DNA of 31,468 nucleotides from a bacterium. GTDB taxonomy: Bacteria; Desulfobacterota; GWC2-55-46; DRQE01. Both the position numbers and the translations under genes were made by a program. Below the pieces are notes generated by a model. The model saw only the letters and a program-made list of their open reading frames with translations. It ran no database searches and had not been told where the DNA came from. The stretch is from assembly GCA_027017505.1 (NCBI GenBank), contig JALUQR010000093.1:1-31468 (forward strand), in the 5' to 3' direction. Below are positions 22,713 to 30,214 of the stretch, in pieces; the first letter of the stretch is position 1, and every line of letters begins with the position of its first letter.

Positions 22713-23560
22713 ACCGGGTCTATATGGACAAATGCCTTCTCTATGGAGTCTATCCTCTCTACAGCCCTTTCCACCTCGTTACCTATCCTGTGGGATTCAT
22801 AGGTGGATATATCCTTGGGTACTTCCACATGTATCTCCACATGGATGAACGGGCCCACATAGTGTGCCTTTATGGTGTTCGTGTCTATGACCCCTGCAAC
22901 TGACAATGCGGATGCCCTTATCTCTTTGAGCAGTTCCTCTGGAGGGGCCTTTCCCATAAGGTAGTCTATGTTTTCCATGCCTATCCTGTAGCCCGTGTAT
23001 ATTATCCACAGACTTACCGCAAATCCCACAACCGCATCTATGTATTCATAACCCATCTTTGTGCCCAGAAGACCTGCAAGCACAACCACTGCAACGAGCA
23101 CATCGCAGAGGGAATCCACACTGGTTGCCATTATCCCGGGGCTCTTTATCCTTCTGCCAACCCTTTTGAAGTACCATGTCATGTAACCCTTCAGCACAAT
23201 GGTTACAAGGGGTACCACAAATGTTGCGGTGGAAAGTATCACATGGTCTCCCTCAAGGAGTCTCTCCACAGAGCTCTTTATTACCTCAAAGCCCAGTATT
23301 CCTGCAAATATGGCCACCATTATGCCTGCAATGGGCTCTGCCCTTGAATGTCCGAAGGGATGCCCCTCGTCTGCCTCCCTTTCGGAAATCTTAACGCATA
23401 TGAATATGGCCACAGACGCTATGGTATCGAGCAGTGAGTTAAAGGCGTCAGAAAGAAGTGCTATACTGCCAGAAAGCAGGGCAACCCAGAGCTTTATTGT
23501 AAAAAGAAAGGCATTTGCTCCTATATTTAAAAGCGTTGCCCTTCTTGATACGGGGTTCAT
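22709..23560 (-). CDS. Cation diffusion facilitator metal exporter, probable Mn2+ type
   Basis: Proton-coupled metal efflux protein of the inner membrane, 283 residues with six membrane segments and a C-terminal cytoplasmic metal-binding domain (HVEIHVEVPKD near 242-252). HPFGHSRAE at 67-75 is a CDF hallmark. Aligned with FieF, the transport site is Asn41-xxx-Asp45 in TM2 and Asp149-xxx-Asp153 in TM5. This N-D-D-D set is associated with manganese exporters such as MntE, whereas Zn exporters have a His in the site. Metal choice is an inference. It overlaps both neighbours by 4 bases (UvrD-like at 22709-22712, GH15 at 23557-23560). Confidence 0.87.
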   Translation of the reverse strand: MNPVSRRATLLNIGANAFLFTIKLWVALLSGSIALLSDAFNSLLDTIASVAIFICVKISEREADEGHPFGHSRAEPIAGIMVAIFAGILGFEVIKSSVERLLEGDHVILSTATFVVPLVTIVLKGYMTWYFKRVGRRIKSPGIMATSVDSLCDVLVAVVVLAGLLGTKMGYEYIDAVVGFAVSLWIIYTGYRIGMENIDYLMGKAPPEELLKEIRASALSVAGVIDTNTIKAHYVGPFIHVEIHVEVPKDISTYESHRIGNEVERAVERIDSIEKAFVHIDPV

Positions 23561-24786
23561 ATTCTTCTGACCTCGCCTGTCAGCTCGTACACACGCTCAA
23601 GGCTCTGGGTTGCTATCACATAGAAGCTCTGTGCCCATGCAAGGGGTACATTCCAGTTCATCCTGCCACCGCTGTAAAGCTCTGGCACCTTTCCGTCAGG
23701 GGTCATCACATCCTCAAGCCTCGACAGATAATACCGTGCCTTCTCTATGAGTTCCGTTGGTTTTCCGAATATATCGCCCATTCTTTTGATTGCCCTGCAG
23801 GCAAGCTTTGAGTACACTATGCTCAGCCATGCAAAACCCAGTGGCCACTGTGCCTCGTTGCCCTCTGGTGACTCAGGGTTTGCGTTGTGAAAGAGGTCTC
23901 CGGGATATCTGACCACACCTTTCTCCCTTACCAGGTTTTCCTCCACATTTTTAAGAATCATGTGTGCCTGTCCCTCTGTTACGATGTTGTATGGCCATAT
24001 GAGGCTTAGCTGTGCAAGGTCATAGGGACGGCTTTCTGACTCACGGGGAAGTATCCTGTTAAGGGCATTTCTGCCCACCTCTATGAACTCCTGCGGGATG
24101 GGAAGGTAATGGTAGAGTTCCACCTGGTGTTTGTACTTGTGGTGATAGTATCCGTCATCGTGCCACATGGTAAGCCCTGCAAGCACCGCCCCTATGCTTG
24201 AGGAATGCACCTCGGGGCCCTCCTCCCACACGCCAAAGTCAGGGTCTGAATGCCACCTTACGGTGGTAAGATAGAGCACAATGTCCCTCAGGAGTATGAG
24301 TGTTTCCGCATAGTCTGTGCCAAGCACATTGAAGCCCTTCTTTATGAGGTCTCCTGTCTTGTAGAGAAAAAGGCCGAATATATCGAGCTGGTGGTGTCCC
24401 CACTCGTTGGTTATCTCCTCAAGGGTTACGGGATGCACCCTTGCGTGTATCACCTCATCCGCACAGCTACCAAGGTAGTGCCGTTTTCTTGCCCCGCTTG
24501 AAATCTTGTGTCTGTACTTCTGGAATATGTTCAGTATGAGTCTGTAGCTCTCTATCATCTTCTCATATGCGCCTATGTACTCGTTGGCATAGGTGGCATA
24601 CATTATGTCCCTCAGCCAGAACACATCGTACCTGTTGCCCCCGCTTTCTCCCCTGTAGGGTGATGCTATGTAGCCACCGTTCAGCTGTCTGAGCTCTTCA
24701 AGGTGTGTGTATGCAACGAGCAGTTTCTCCCGGGGGTTTAGGTCCCTGAACCTTTTTCCTGATGTTACAGGAATGGTGTCAGCCAC
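23557..24786 (-). CDS. GH15-family glycoside hydrolase (glucoamylase/phosphorylase-kinase-alpha-like), cytoplasmic
   Basis: A 409-residue (alpha/alpha)6-barrel-type enzyme without signal peptide. It has YDVFWLRDIMYA at 53-64, NEWGHHQLDIFG at 127-138, a first acidic segment FGVWEEGPEVHSSSIGA at 184-200 (general-acid Glu188 or 189) and a second, GKVPELYSGG at 365-374 (Glu369, general-base candidate) followed by NVPLAWAQS. The pattern matches GH15 proteins like those of cyanobacteria. The substrate could be a maltodextrin, trehalose or another alpha-glucoside. Translation starts at GTG 24786, supported by AGGAGGT (24794-24800) 7 bases upstream. It follows the lipid-kinase gene by 17 bases and overlaps the CDF gene by 4. 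Confidence 0.8.
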   Translation of the reverse strand: MADTIPVTSGKRFRDLNPREKLLVAYTHLEELRQLNGGYIASPYRGESGGNRYDVFWLRDIMYATYANEYIGAYEKMIESYRLILNIFQKYRHKISSGARKRHYLGSCADEVIHARVHPVTLEEITNEWGHHQLDIFGLFLYKTGDLIKKGFNVLGTDYAETLILLRDIVLYLTTVRWHSDPDFGVWEEGPEVHSSSIGAVLAGLTMWHDDGYYHHKYKHQVELYHYLPIPQEFIEVGRNALNRILPRESESRPYDLAQLSLIWPYNIVTEGQAHMILKNVEENLVREKGVVRYPGDLFHNANPESPEGNEAQWPLGFAWLSIVYSKLACRAIKRMGDIFGKPTELIEKARYYLSRLEDVMTPDGKVPELYSGGRMNWNVPLAWAQSFYVIATQSLERVYELTGEVRRI

Positions 24787-24793
24787 TTTCTAT

Positions 24794-24800
24794 ACCTCCT
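24794..24800 (-). promoter_or_regulatory. Ribosome binding site that fixes the GTG start of the GH15 gene
   Basis: AGGAGGT on the minus strand, 7 bases before GTG 24786. No ATG lies at a comparable distance, so the GTG is well supported. Confidence 0.8.
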
Positions 24801-24803
24801 TTC

Positions 24804-25682
24804 TCAGTATGCCCACACCCTCAATGCCCCTGCAAGCACCCTGAAGGTAAGCCTTGAAGGGGCAACGAGGGATTCTCCATCAAGCTGTATGAGCCCCTCT
24901 GTGGGTCTTTCCACCTCCATCTGCTGTATCTCGAAACTGCGATAATGCCTGGTTCTGTGGAGCCTTCCCCTGAGCAGACTGAATCCTGCAAGAAGGGCCC
25001 CAGTAAATGATACCTCATCCACTATACACACTTCAAACACCCCGTCATAGGGCTCCGAATAGGGAGAAATCACAAAGGAACCACCAAATATGGCTGTGTT
25101 TGCCACCGTAAAGAGAAGTGGCGAGGTCTTAAACACCCGTTCTTTTGTTCTTACAGTAACGGGCTGGGGATGATACCTCATGTATTCGAAAAGTGTAATC
25201 GGTATATAGGGAAGGATTCCCCTGGGGTTAAGCCTTATGGTATTGTAGGTCCTGCAGATAGGGGCCTCGATTGCCAGGCTTGCGGTTGTAAAGAAGAACC
25301 TCTGTGCCACAGAGCCCACATCCATGTTTATTATCCTTCCTTTTTTTACCACTGCAACTGCCTGTTCCACATCCTGTGGCATGTTCATTGCCCTTGCCAG
25401 TGCATTGCCCGAGCCTGCGGGCACCACACCCAGCACAGTGCGTGTGCCCACAAGCGGGGTGGCAACATGATGCACTGTGCCATCTCCACCACAGGCAAAC
25501 ACATGGTTGTAGCCAAGTCCAACCGCCTCTTCGGAAAGAACCCTTGCGTGATGCTCATCCTTTGCAACCCTTATCTCGAATATACCCCTTCTTGAGGAAA
25601 ACACCTTCCTTACAACACTGGTGAGCACATCAAGCCCTATTGCCCTGCCAGAGGCGGGGTTCAGAATAAACCTTATCTTCAA
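24804..25682 (-). CDS. Diacylglycerol/lipid kinase family protein (YegS/DgkB-like)
   Basis: ATP-dependent lipid kinase of the DAGK catalytic superfamily, 292 residues, acting on lipids at the inner membrane surface. It has NPASG at 8-12, GGDGTVHH at 65-72 (nucleotide binding), PAGSGNALARAM at 88-99, and a C-terminal LDGE with the catalytic acid near 268-270. Undecaprenol, diacylglycerol, phosphatidylglycerol or sphingoid-like lipids are all possible substrates. The start is TTG at 25682, directly before the universal KIRFILNPASG; AGGTGG lies about 7 bases upstream and no in-frame ATG fits. It is first of the operon leading to GH15, CDF and the short helicase. Confidence 0.87.
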   Translation of the reverse strand: MKIRFILNPASGRAIGLDVLTSVVRKVFSSRRGIFEIRVAKDEHHARVLSEEAVGLGYNHVFACGGDGTVHHVATPLVGTRTVLGVVPAGSGNALARAMNMPQDVEQAVAVVKKGRIINMDVGSVAQRFFFTTASLAIEAPICRTYNTIRLNPRGILPYIPITLFEYMRYHPQPVTVRTKERVFKTSPLLFTVANTAIFGGSFVISPYSEPYDGVFEVCIVDEVSFTGALLAGFSLLRGRLHRTRHYRSFEIQQMEVERPTEGLIQLDGESLVAPSRLTFRVLAGALRVWAY

Positions 25683-25744
25683 CTGAAGGCCACCTTCTTT
25701 CGCTGTAATAGGGGCTAAACCTTTCCTGAAAGACTCAGACTATC

Positions 25745-25774
25745 AGTATAAGGGGGATTGAGCTACCTTTTCAA
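25745..25774 (-). promoter_or_regulatory. Promoter of the lipid kinase/GH15/CDF/helicase operon
   Basis: Minus-strand -35 TTGAAA (25769-25774), 18-base spacer, -10 TATACT (25745-25750); each hexamer matches consensus at 5 of 6 positions. The predicted start near 25738 gives a leader of about 56 bases. It sits just after the lon terminator, so the two units are insulated. Confidence 0.55.
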
Positions 25775-25791
25775 GGTCATTTTTCGAGCAT

Positions 25792-25821
25792 AAAAAAAGG
25801 GGCTGTAGAGCCAGCCCCTTT
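25792..25821 (-). terminator. Intrinsic terminator of lon
   Basis: On the minus strand AAAGGGGCTG and CAGCCCCTTT form a perfect 10-bp GC-rich stem (25812-25821 with 25796-25805) around a 6-base loop, followed at once by more T residues (25792-25795). It begins 22 bases after the lon stop. It is the clearest intrinsic terminator in the window. Confidence 0.9.
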
Positions 25822-25843
25822 GTAAGAACTTCAGAGGGAAGTG

Positions 25844-28282
25844 TCAGTGTCTTATGACCACATCGTCCCTGTCTGTTCTGCCAGCGTCCTTTCTCTTTAC
25901 GAACTCCCTGTCCTCTTCCTCCACCTCTTTGAATATTTCCTCCTTCTTCTTTACCTTTAGTGCCTTGCAGAGCACCTGATCCATGTGTTCCACCAGCACT
26001 ATGTTGAGCTTTTTGAGCACCTGCTGGGGTATCTCCTTGAGGTCTTTCTCGTTCTCCTCTGGTATTATAACTGTTGAGACCGATGCCCTGTGGGCTGCCA
26101 GTATCTTCTCCTTGAGCCCGCCCACAGGAAGCACCTTGCCCCTGAGGGTTATCTCACCTGTCATGGCAACATCCTTTCTTACAGGTATCTTGAGGAGTGC
26201 GGATGCGATGGCTGTTGCCATGGTTATACCTGCGGATGGGCCATCCTTTGGTATGGCACCCTCTGGCACATGTATGTGGATGTCGAGCTTCTGGTAGAAG
26301 TCCTTCTCAAGCCCCAGGTTTGTTGCCCTGCTTCTTATGTATGTGAGTGCTGCCTGTGCGCTCTCCTGCATCACATCACCCAGCTTACCCGTTATGGTGA
26401 GCTTGCCCCTGCCTGGCATCAAAGCTACCTCTGTGGCAAGTATCTCTCCACCTGCCTCTGTCCAGGCAAGCCCCAGTGCCACACCGACCTCGTCTTTTTC
26501 TTCTGCCTTGCCGTAGCGATACCTTGGCACACCCAGGTACTTTAGAAGCGTTCTTGAGGTAATCTTCACCTTTGTGTCCCTGCCCTTCTTTATCACAAGC
26601 CTTGCCACCTTTCTCAGCACACCTGCTATCTGGCGTTCAAGCTCCCTTACGCCTGCCTCCCTGGTGTAACGCCTTATTATGGTGAGCACCGCGGACCTGG
26701 TAAAGTCCACATTATCGCGGGTAAGCCCGTGGTACTTTAACTGCTTGGGTATGAGGAACTGCTCTGCTATGTGGAGCTTTTCCTGCTCTGTGTATCCTGG
26801 TATCCTTATTATCTCCATCCTGTCAAGCAGTGGATATGGTATACCCTGCATGGAGTTTGCTGTGGTTATGAACATCACCTTGGAGAGGTCGTAGTCGCAG
26901 TCCAGGTAGTGGTCGTTGAAGGTGTGGTTCTGCTCGGGATCCAGCACCTCAAGGAGTGCGCTTGCAGGGTCTCCACGAAAATCGTGGCTCATCTTATCCA
27001 CCTCATCGAGCAGTATGAGCGGGTTGCTCGAGCCTGCCTTCTTTATGGACTGTATGATCTTTCCAGGCATGGAGCCTATGTATGTTCTTCTGTGTCCCCG
27101 TATCTCTGCCTCATCCTTCACACCACCGAGCGATACCCTCACAAAGTTTCTTCCAGTTGCCCTTGCCACACTCTTTGCAAGCGAGGTCTTACCAACCCCT
27201 GGAGGCCCGACAAGACAGAGTATGGGCCCCTTCATCTCGTCCACAAGCCCTCTTACCGCAAGATACTCAAGGATTCTCTCCTTTACATTTTTGAGCCCGT
27301 AGTGGTCTTCATCGAGTATGCGCTCTGCCTCTTTTATGTCCTTCTTCTCCTCGGTGTACTCTCCCCAGGGAAGATTCACCAGCCAGTCTATGTAGTTTCT
27401 CACAACCGTTGCCTCTGCGGACATTGGAGGCATGAGCTTAAGTTTCTTAAGCTCATGGGTGGCCTTCTTCTTTGCCTCCTCGCTCATCTTCTTGCGTTTT
27501 ATCTTCTCCTCGAGCTCCTGTATCTCCGTTTTGAACTCGTCCTTTTCACCGAGCTCTTTCTGTATGGCCTTCATCTGCTCGCTCAGGTAGTATTCCTTCT
27601 GGGTCTTTTCCATCTGTTTTTTGACCCTCTGGCGCAGTCTCTGTTCCACCTCGAGTATCTCTATCTCGCCCTCAAGCAGTGTGTAGAGCTTTTCAAGCCT
27701 TTTTACAGGGTCCATCATCTCAAGCAGTTTCTGCTTTTCATCGAGCTTCACTGTAAGGTGGGTTATTATGGTATCTGCAAGTTTGCCAGGCTCGTCTATG
27801 GATGCCACACTCATGAGAAGCTCGGGTGGCACCTTTTTGTTGAGCTTCACATAATCCTCGAACCCCTTTATAACAGACCTTATGAGTGCCTCAACTTCCA
27901 CATCCTTCTGGTAGGGCTCGTCCTCAAGTTCTTCCACCTCAACGAGAAATAGCTCGTCCTCTTCAACGAACTCCCTTATCCTTGCCCTTTTTCTGCCCTC
28001 TATGAGCACCTTTACGGTGCCATCGGGTAGTTTCAACAGCTGTAGTACCGTTCCGATGGTGCCCACACGGTATATGTCCTCTGGCACGGGATTATCTGTT
28101 TTGGCCTGTTTCTGAGCGGCAAGAAAGATGGTCTTATCACCGCTCATGGCCTCGTCCAGTGCCTTTATGGACTTATCCCTTCCCACAAAAAGGGGCACCA
28201 CCATTGATGGGAATATGATTATATCCCTCAGCGGTATGAGTGGCAGTATATTATCCCTGTCTTTATATTCCACCAAGTTCAT
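25844..28282 (-). CDS. lon: ATP-dependent protease Lon
   Basis: Hexameric cytoplasmic AAA+ serine protease that degrades misfolded and regulatory proteins. The 812-residue chain has the N-terminal substrate domain (about 10-210) and a coiled-coil linker rich in Lys and Glu. The AAA+ module has Walker A GPPGVGKT at 359-366 and Walker B LILLDEVDK at 422-430. The protease domain has Ser683 in KDGPSAG and Lys726 in GGLKEK, the Ser-Lys dyad. A charged C-terminal tail follows. The start is uncertain: AGGAGG is only 2 bases before ATG 28282, whereas TTG (codon 3) and GTG (codon 4) have better spacing. It follows clpX by 69 bases and may have its own promoter there. Confidence 0.95.
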   Translation of the reverse strand: MNLVEYKDRDNILPLIPLRDIIIFPSMVVPLFVGRDKSIKALDEAMSGDKTIFLAAQKQAKTDNPVPEDIYRVGTIGTVLQLLKLPDGTVKVLIEGRKRARIREFVEEDELFLVEVEELEDEPYQKDVEVEALIRSVIKGFEDYVKLNKKVPPELLMSVASIDEPGKLADTIITHLTVKLDEKQKLLEMMDPVKRLEKLYTLLEGEIEILEVEQRLRQRVKKQMEKTQKEYYLSEQMKAIQKELGEKDEFKTEIQELEEKIKRKKMSEEAKKKATHELKKLKLMPPMSAEATVVRNYIDWLVNLPWGEYTEEKKDIKEAERILDEDHYGLKNVKERILEYLAVRGLVDEMKGPILCLVGPPGVGKTSLAKSVARATGRNFVRVSLGGVKDEAEIRGHRRTYIGSMPGKIIQSIKKAGSSNPLILLDEVDKMSHDFRGDPASALLEVLDPEQNHTFNDHYLDCDYDLSKVMFITTANSMQGIPYPLLDRMEIIRIPGYTEQEKLHIAEQFLIPKQLKYHGLTRDNVDFTRSAVLTIIRRYTREAGVRELERQIAGVLRKVARLVIKKGRDTKVKITSRTLLKYLGVPRYRYGKAEEKDEVGVALGLAWTEAGGEILATEVALMPGRGKLTITGKLGDVMQESAQAALTYIRSRATNLGLEKDFYQKLDIHIHVPEGAIPKDGPSAGITMATAIASALLKIPVRKDVAMTGEITLRGKVLPVGGLKEKILAAHRASVSTVIIPEENEKDLKEIPQQVLKKLNIVLVEHMDQVLCKALKVKKKEEIFKEVEEEDREFVKRKDAGRTDRDDVVIRH

Positions 28283-28287
28283 CTCCT

Positions 28288-28305
28288 CCTAAAGTATAGT
28301 TTAGG
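28288..28305. promoter_or_regulatory. Inverted repeat at the start of lon, candidate operator
   Basis: CCTAAA and TTTAGG arms (28288-28293 and 28300-28305) around a 6-base centre. It overlaps the possible -10 TATACT and the first bases of the Shine-Dalgarno sequence. It could bind a repressor, or, if transcription starts upstream, fold the Shine-Dalgarno region of the lon mRNA. Confidence 0.35.
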
Positions 28306-28320
28306 TTTTACACCGGTTAA
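28293..28320 (-). promoter_or_regulatory. Possible lon promoter
   Basis: Minus-strand -10 TATACT (28293-28298) with a weak -35 TTAACC (28315-28320) and 16-base spacing. The -10 ends 10 bases before the annotated ATG, so transcription would start about 3 bases before it and exclude the Shine-Dalgarno site. The weak -35 keeps confidence low. No heat-shock sigma-32 consensus is visible. Confidence 0.3.
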
Positions 28321-28351
28321 AGTAAAGTGCCAGAAGAGGGGAAGGGGCATA

Positions 28352-29617
28352 TCAGGCGGTACCTGCCTCTTTATGGTGTTTTTCGTAGATGAGTATGGGT
28401 TTGCCCTTTCCAACTATTACATCCTCGTTTATTATACACTCCTTCACATTCGAAAGAGAAGGCAACTCGTACATGGTGTCGAGCATCACAGACTCCAGTA
28501 TAGAGCGAAGCCCCCTTGCTCCGGTCTTTCTCTTCATGGCCTCTCTGGCAAGTGCTGTCAGTGCACTATCTGTGAACTTAAGCTTTACTCCCTCAAGCTC
28601 AAAGAGCTTCTGGTACTGTTTGACCAGTGCGTTCCTTGGTTCTGTGAGTATTCTCACAAGGCTCTTTTCATCCAGTTCATCGAGCACCGCTATCACAGGA
28701 AGCCTTCCCATAAACTCTGGAATAAGCCCGTACTTCATGAGATCCTCTGGCTCCACCTGGTGCAGTATGGCTGACATGTCGTCCTTTACGGGTTCTGTCA
28801 CGGGCGAGCGAAAGCCCAGGCTCTTTTTGCCTATCCTCTGTTTTATTATCTCCTCTATGCCTGTGAATGCACCTCCACAGATAAAGAGTATGTTTGTGGT
28901 GTCCACCTGCAGGAACTCCTGCTGTGGATGTTTTCTGCCTCCCTTGGGTGGCACATTGGCTATCGTGCCCTCTATTATCTTAAGGAGTGCCTGCTGGACA
29001 CCCTCGCCCGATACATCCCTCGTTATAGAGGGGCTGTCGCCCTTGCGGGAAATCTTGTCTATCTCATCTATGTAGACTATACCCTTCTGACACCTCTCTA
29101 TGTCGTATTCTGCGTTCTGCAGAAGCCCCAGGATGATGTTTTCCACATCCTCGCCCACATAGCCTGCCTCTGTAAGGGTTGTTGCATCCGCTATGGTAAA
29201 CGGCACATTCAGTATCTTTGCCAGTGTCTGGGCAAGAAGTGTCTTTCCACATCCTGTGGGGCCGAGAAGCAGAATGTTGCTTTTCTGTATCTCCACACCC
29301 CCGAAGGATGCCCTGCTCTCTATCCTCTTGTAGTGGTTGTAGACAGCCACACTGAGCACCTTCTTTGCGTGCTCCTGGCCTATTACATACTCATCGAGTA
29401 TTCTCTTTATCTCCATCGGCTTGGGTATCGCCCGATGCTTCCTTGAGAACTCTTCCCTTTCGTACTCCTCTGCGATTATGTCATTGCACAGCCCTATGCA
29501 TTCGTCACAGATGTAGACCATTGGACCTGCAACGAGCTTTCTCACCTCGTCCTGCCGTTTGTTGCAGAACGAACATGTAAGATAGCCGTTTCCTCCTCTT
29601 TTCTTGTTACCTGCCAT
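28352..29617 (-). CDS. clpX: ATP-dependent Clp protease ATPase subunit ClpX
   Basis: Hexameric AAA+ unfoldase that recognises tagged substrates and feeds them to ClpP. The 421-residue protein has a C4 zinc finger (Cys15, Cys18, Cys37, Cys40), Walker A GPTGCGKT at 119-126, the substrate-gripping pore loop GYVG at 152-155, Walker B VYIDEIDK at 181-188, the ClpP-docking loop LGF at 267-269 (IGF-type) and sensor 2 in TGARGLRS near the end. GGAGG lies about 6 bases before the ATG. It follows clpP by 12 bases, so tig, clpP and clpX appear co-transcribed, as in many bacteria. Confidence 0.97.
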   Translation of the reverse strand: MAGNKKRGGNGYLTCSFCNKRQDEVRKLVAGPMVYICDECIGLCNDIIAEEYEREEFSRKHRAIPKPMEIKRILDEYVIGQEHAKKVLSVAVYNHYKRIESRASFGGVEIQKSNILLLGPTGCGKTLLAQTLAKILNVPFTIADATTLTEAGYVGEDVENIILGLLQNAEYDIERCQKGIVYIDEIDKISRKGDSPSITRDVSGEGVQQALLKIIEGTIANVPPKGGRKHPQQEFLQVDTTNILFICGGAFTGIEEIIKQRIGKKSLGFRSPVTEPVKDDMSAILHQVEPEDLMKYGLIPEFMGRLPVIAVLDELDEKSLVRILTEPRNALVKQYQKLFELEGVKLKFTDSALTALAREAMKRKTGARGLRSILESVMLDTMYELPSLSNVKECIINEDVIVGKGKPILIYEKHHKEAGTA

Positions 29618-29629
29618 ATGAACCCTCCA

Positions 29630-30214
29630 TCAGGTTCTTTTTTCTATCACCTCATCTATTATACCATACTCCTTCGCCTCTTCACCAGTCATGTAGAAGT
29701 CTCGCTCTGTATCCCTGTGTATCTTTTCCATGGATTGTCCTGTGTGTTTTGAGAGTATCTTTGTAAGCTCCTTTCTGAGTCTCAGTATCTCTCTGGCCTG
29801 GATGTCTATGTCTGTTGCCTGTCCCTGTGCACCGCCAAGTGGCTGGTGTATGAGGATTCTTGAGTGTGGCAGTGCATAGCGTTTTCCCTTTGTGCCTCCT
29901 GCAAGAAGCAGTGCACCCATGCTCGCAGCCTGTCCCATACATATGGTGGACACATCGGGCTTCACATACTGCATGGTATCGTATATGGCAAGCCCTGCAC
30001 TAACAAGCCCTCCAGGGGAGTTTATGTAAAGGTATATGTCCTTTTCTGGGTCCTCGGATTCAAGAAACAGTAGCTGTGCGATAATAAGATTTGCCACATT
30101 ATCGTCTATATGGGTGCCCAGGAAGATTATCCTGTCCTTGAGCAATCTTGAGTATATGTCGTACGCCCTTTCTCCCCTGCCTGTCTGTTCAACCACTATG
30201 GGAACAAGTGTCAT
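29630..30214 (-). CDS. clpP: ATP-dependent Clp protease proteolytic subunit
   Basis: Tetradecameric serine protease core. The 194-residue protein has the catalytic triad Ser98 in GQAASMG, His123 in LIHQP and Asp172 in RDFYM, the INSPGG oxyanion segment at 64-69 and the QPLGGAQGQATDI handle start. There is no long propeptide. Its ATG overlaps the tig stop by 4 bases (30211-30214), and GGGAGGT within the tig end is about 7 bases upstream, so translation is coupled to tig. Confidence 0.97.
   Translation of the reverse strand: MTLVPIVVEQTGRGERAYDIYSRLLKDRIIFLGTHIDDNVANLIIAQLLFLESEDPEKDIYLYINSPGGLVSAGLAIYDTMQYVKPDVSTICMGQAASMGALLLAGGTKGKRYALPHSRILIHQPLGGAQGQATDIDIQAREILRLRKELTKILSKHTGQSMEKIHRDTERDFYMTGEEAKEYGIIDEVIEKRT

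Noticed and set aside
26771..27952. A 393-codon open frame antisense to lon
   Set aside because: It lies fully inside lon on the opposite strand. Its translation is rich in Leu, Cys and His with no domain, and the lon frame accounts for the codon pattern. It is a shadow frame.
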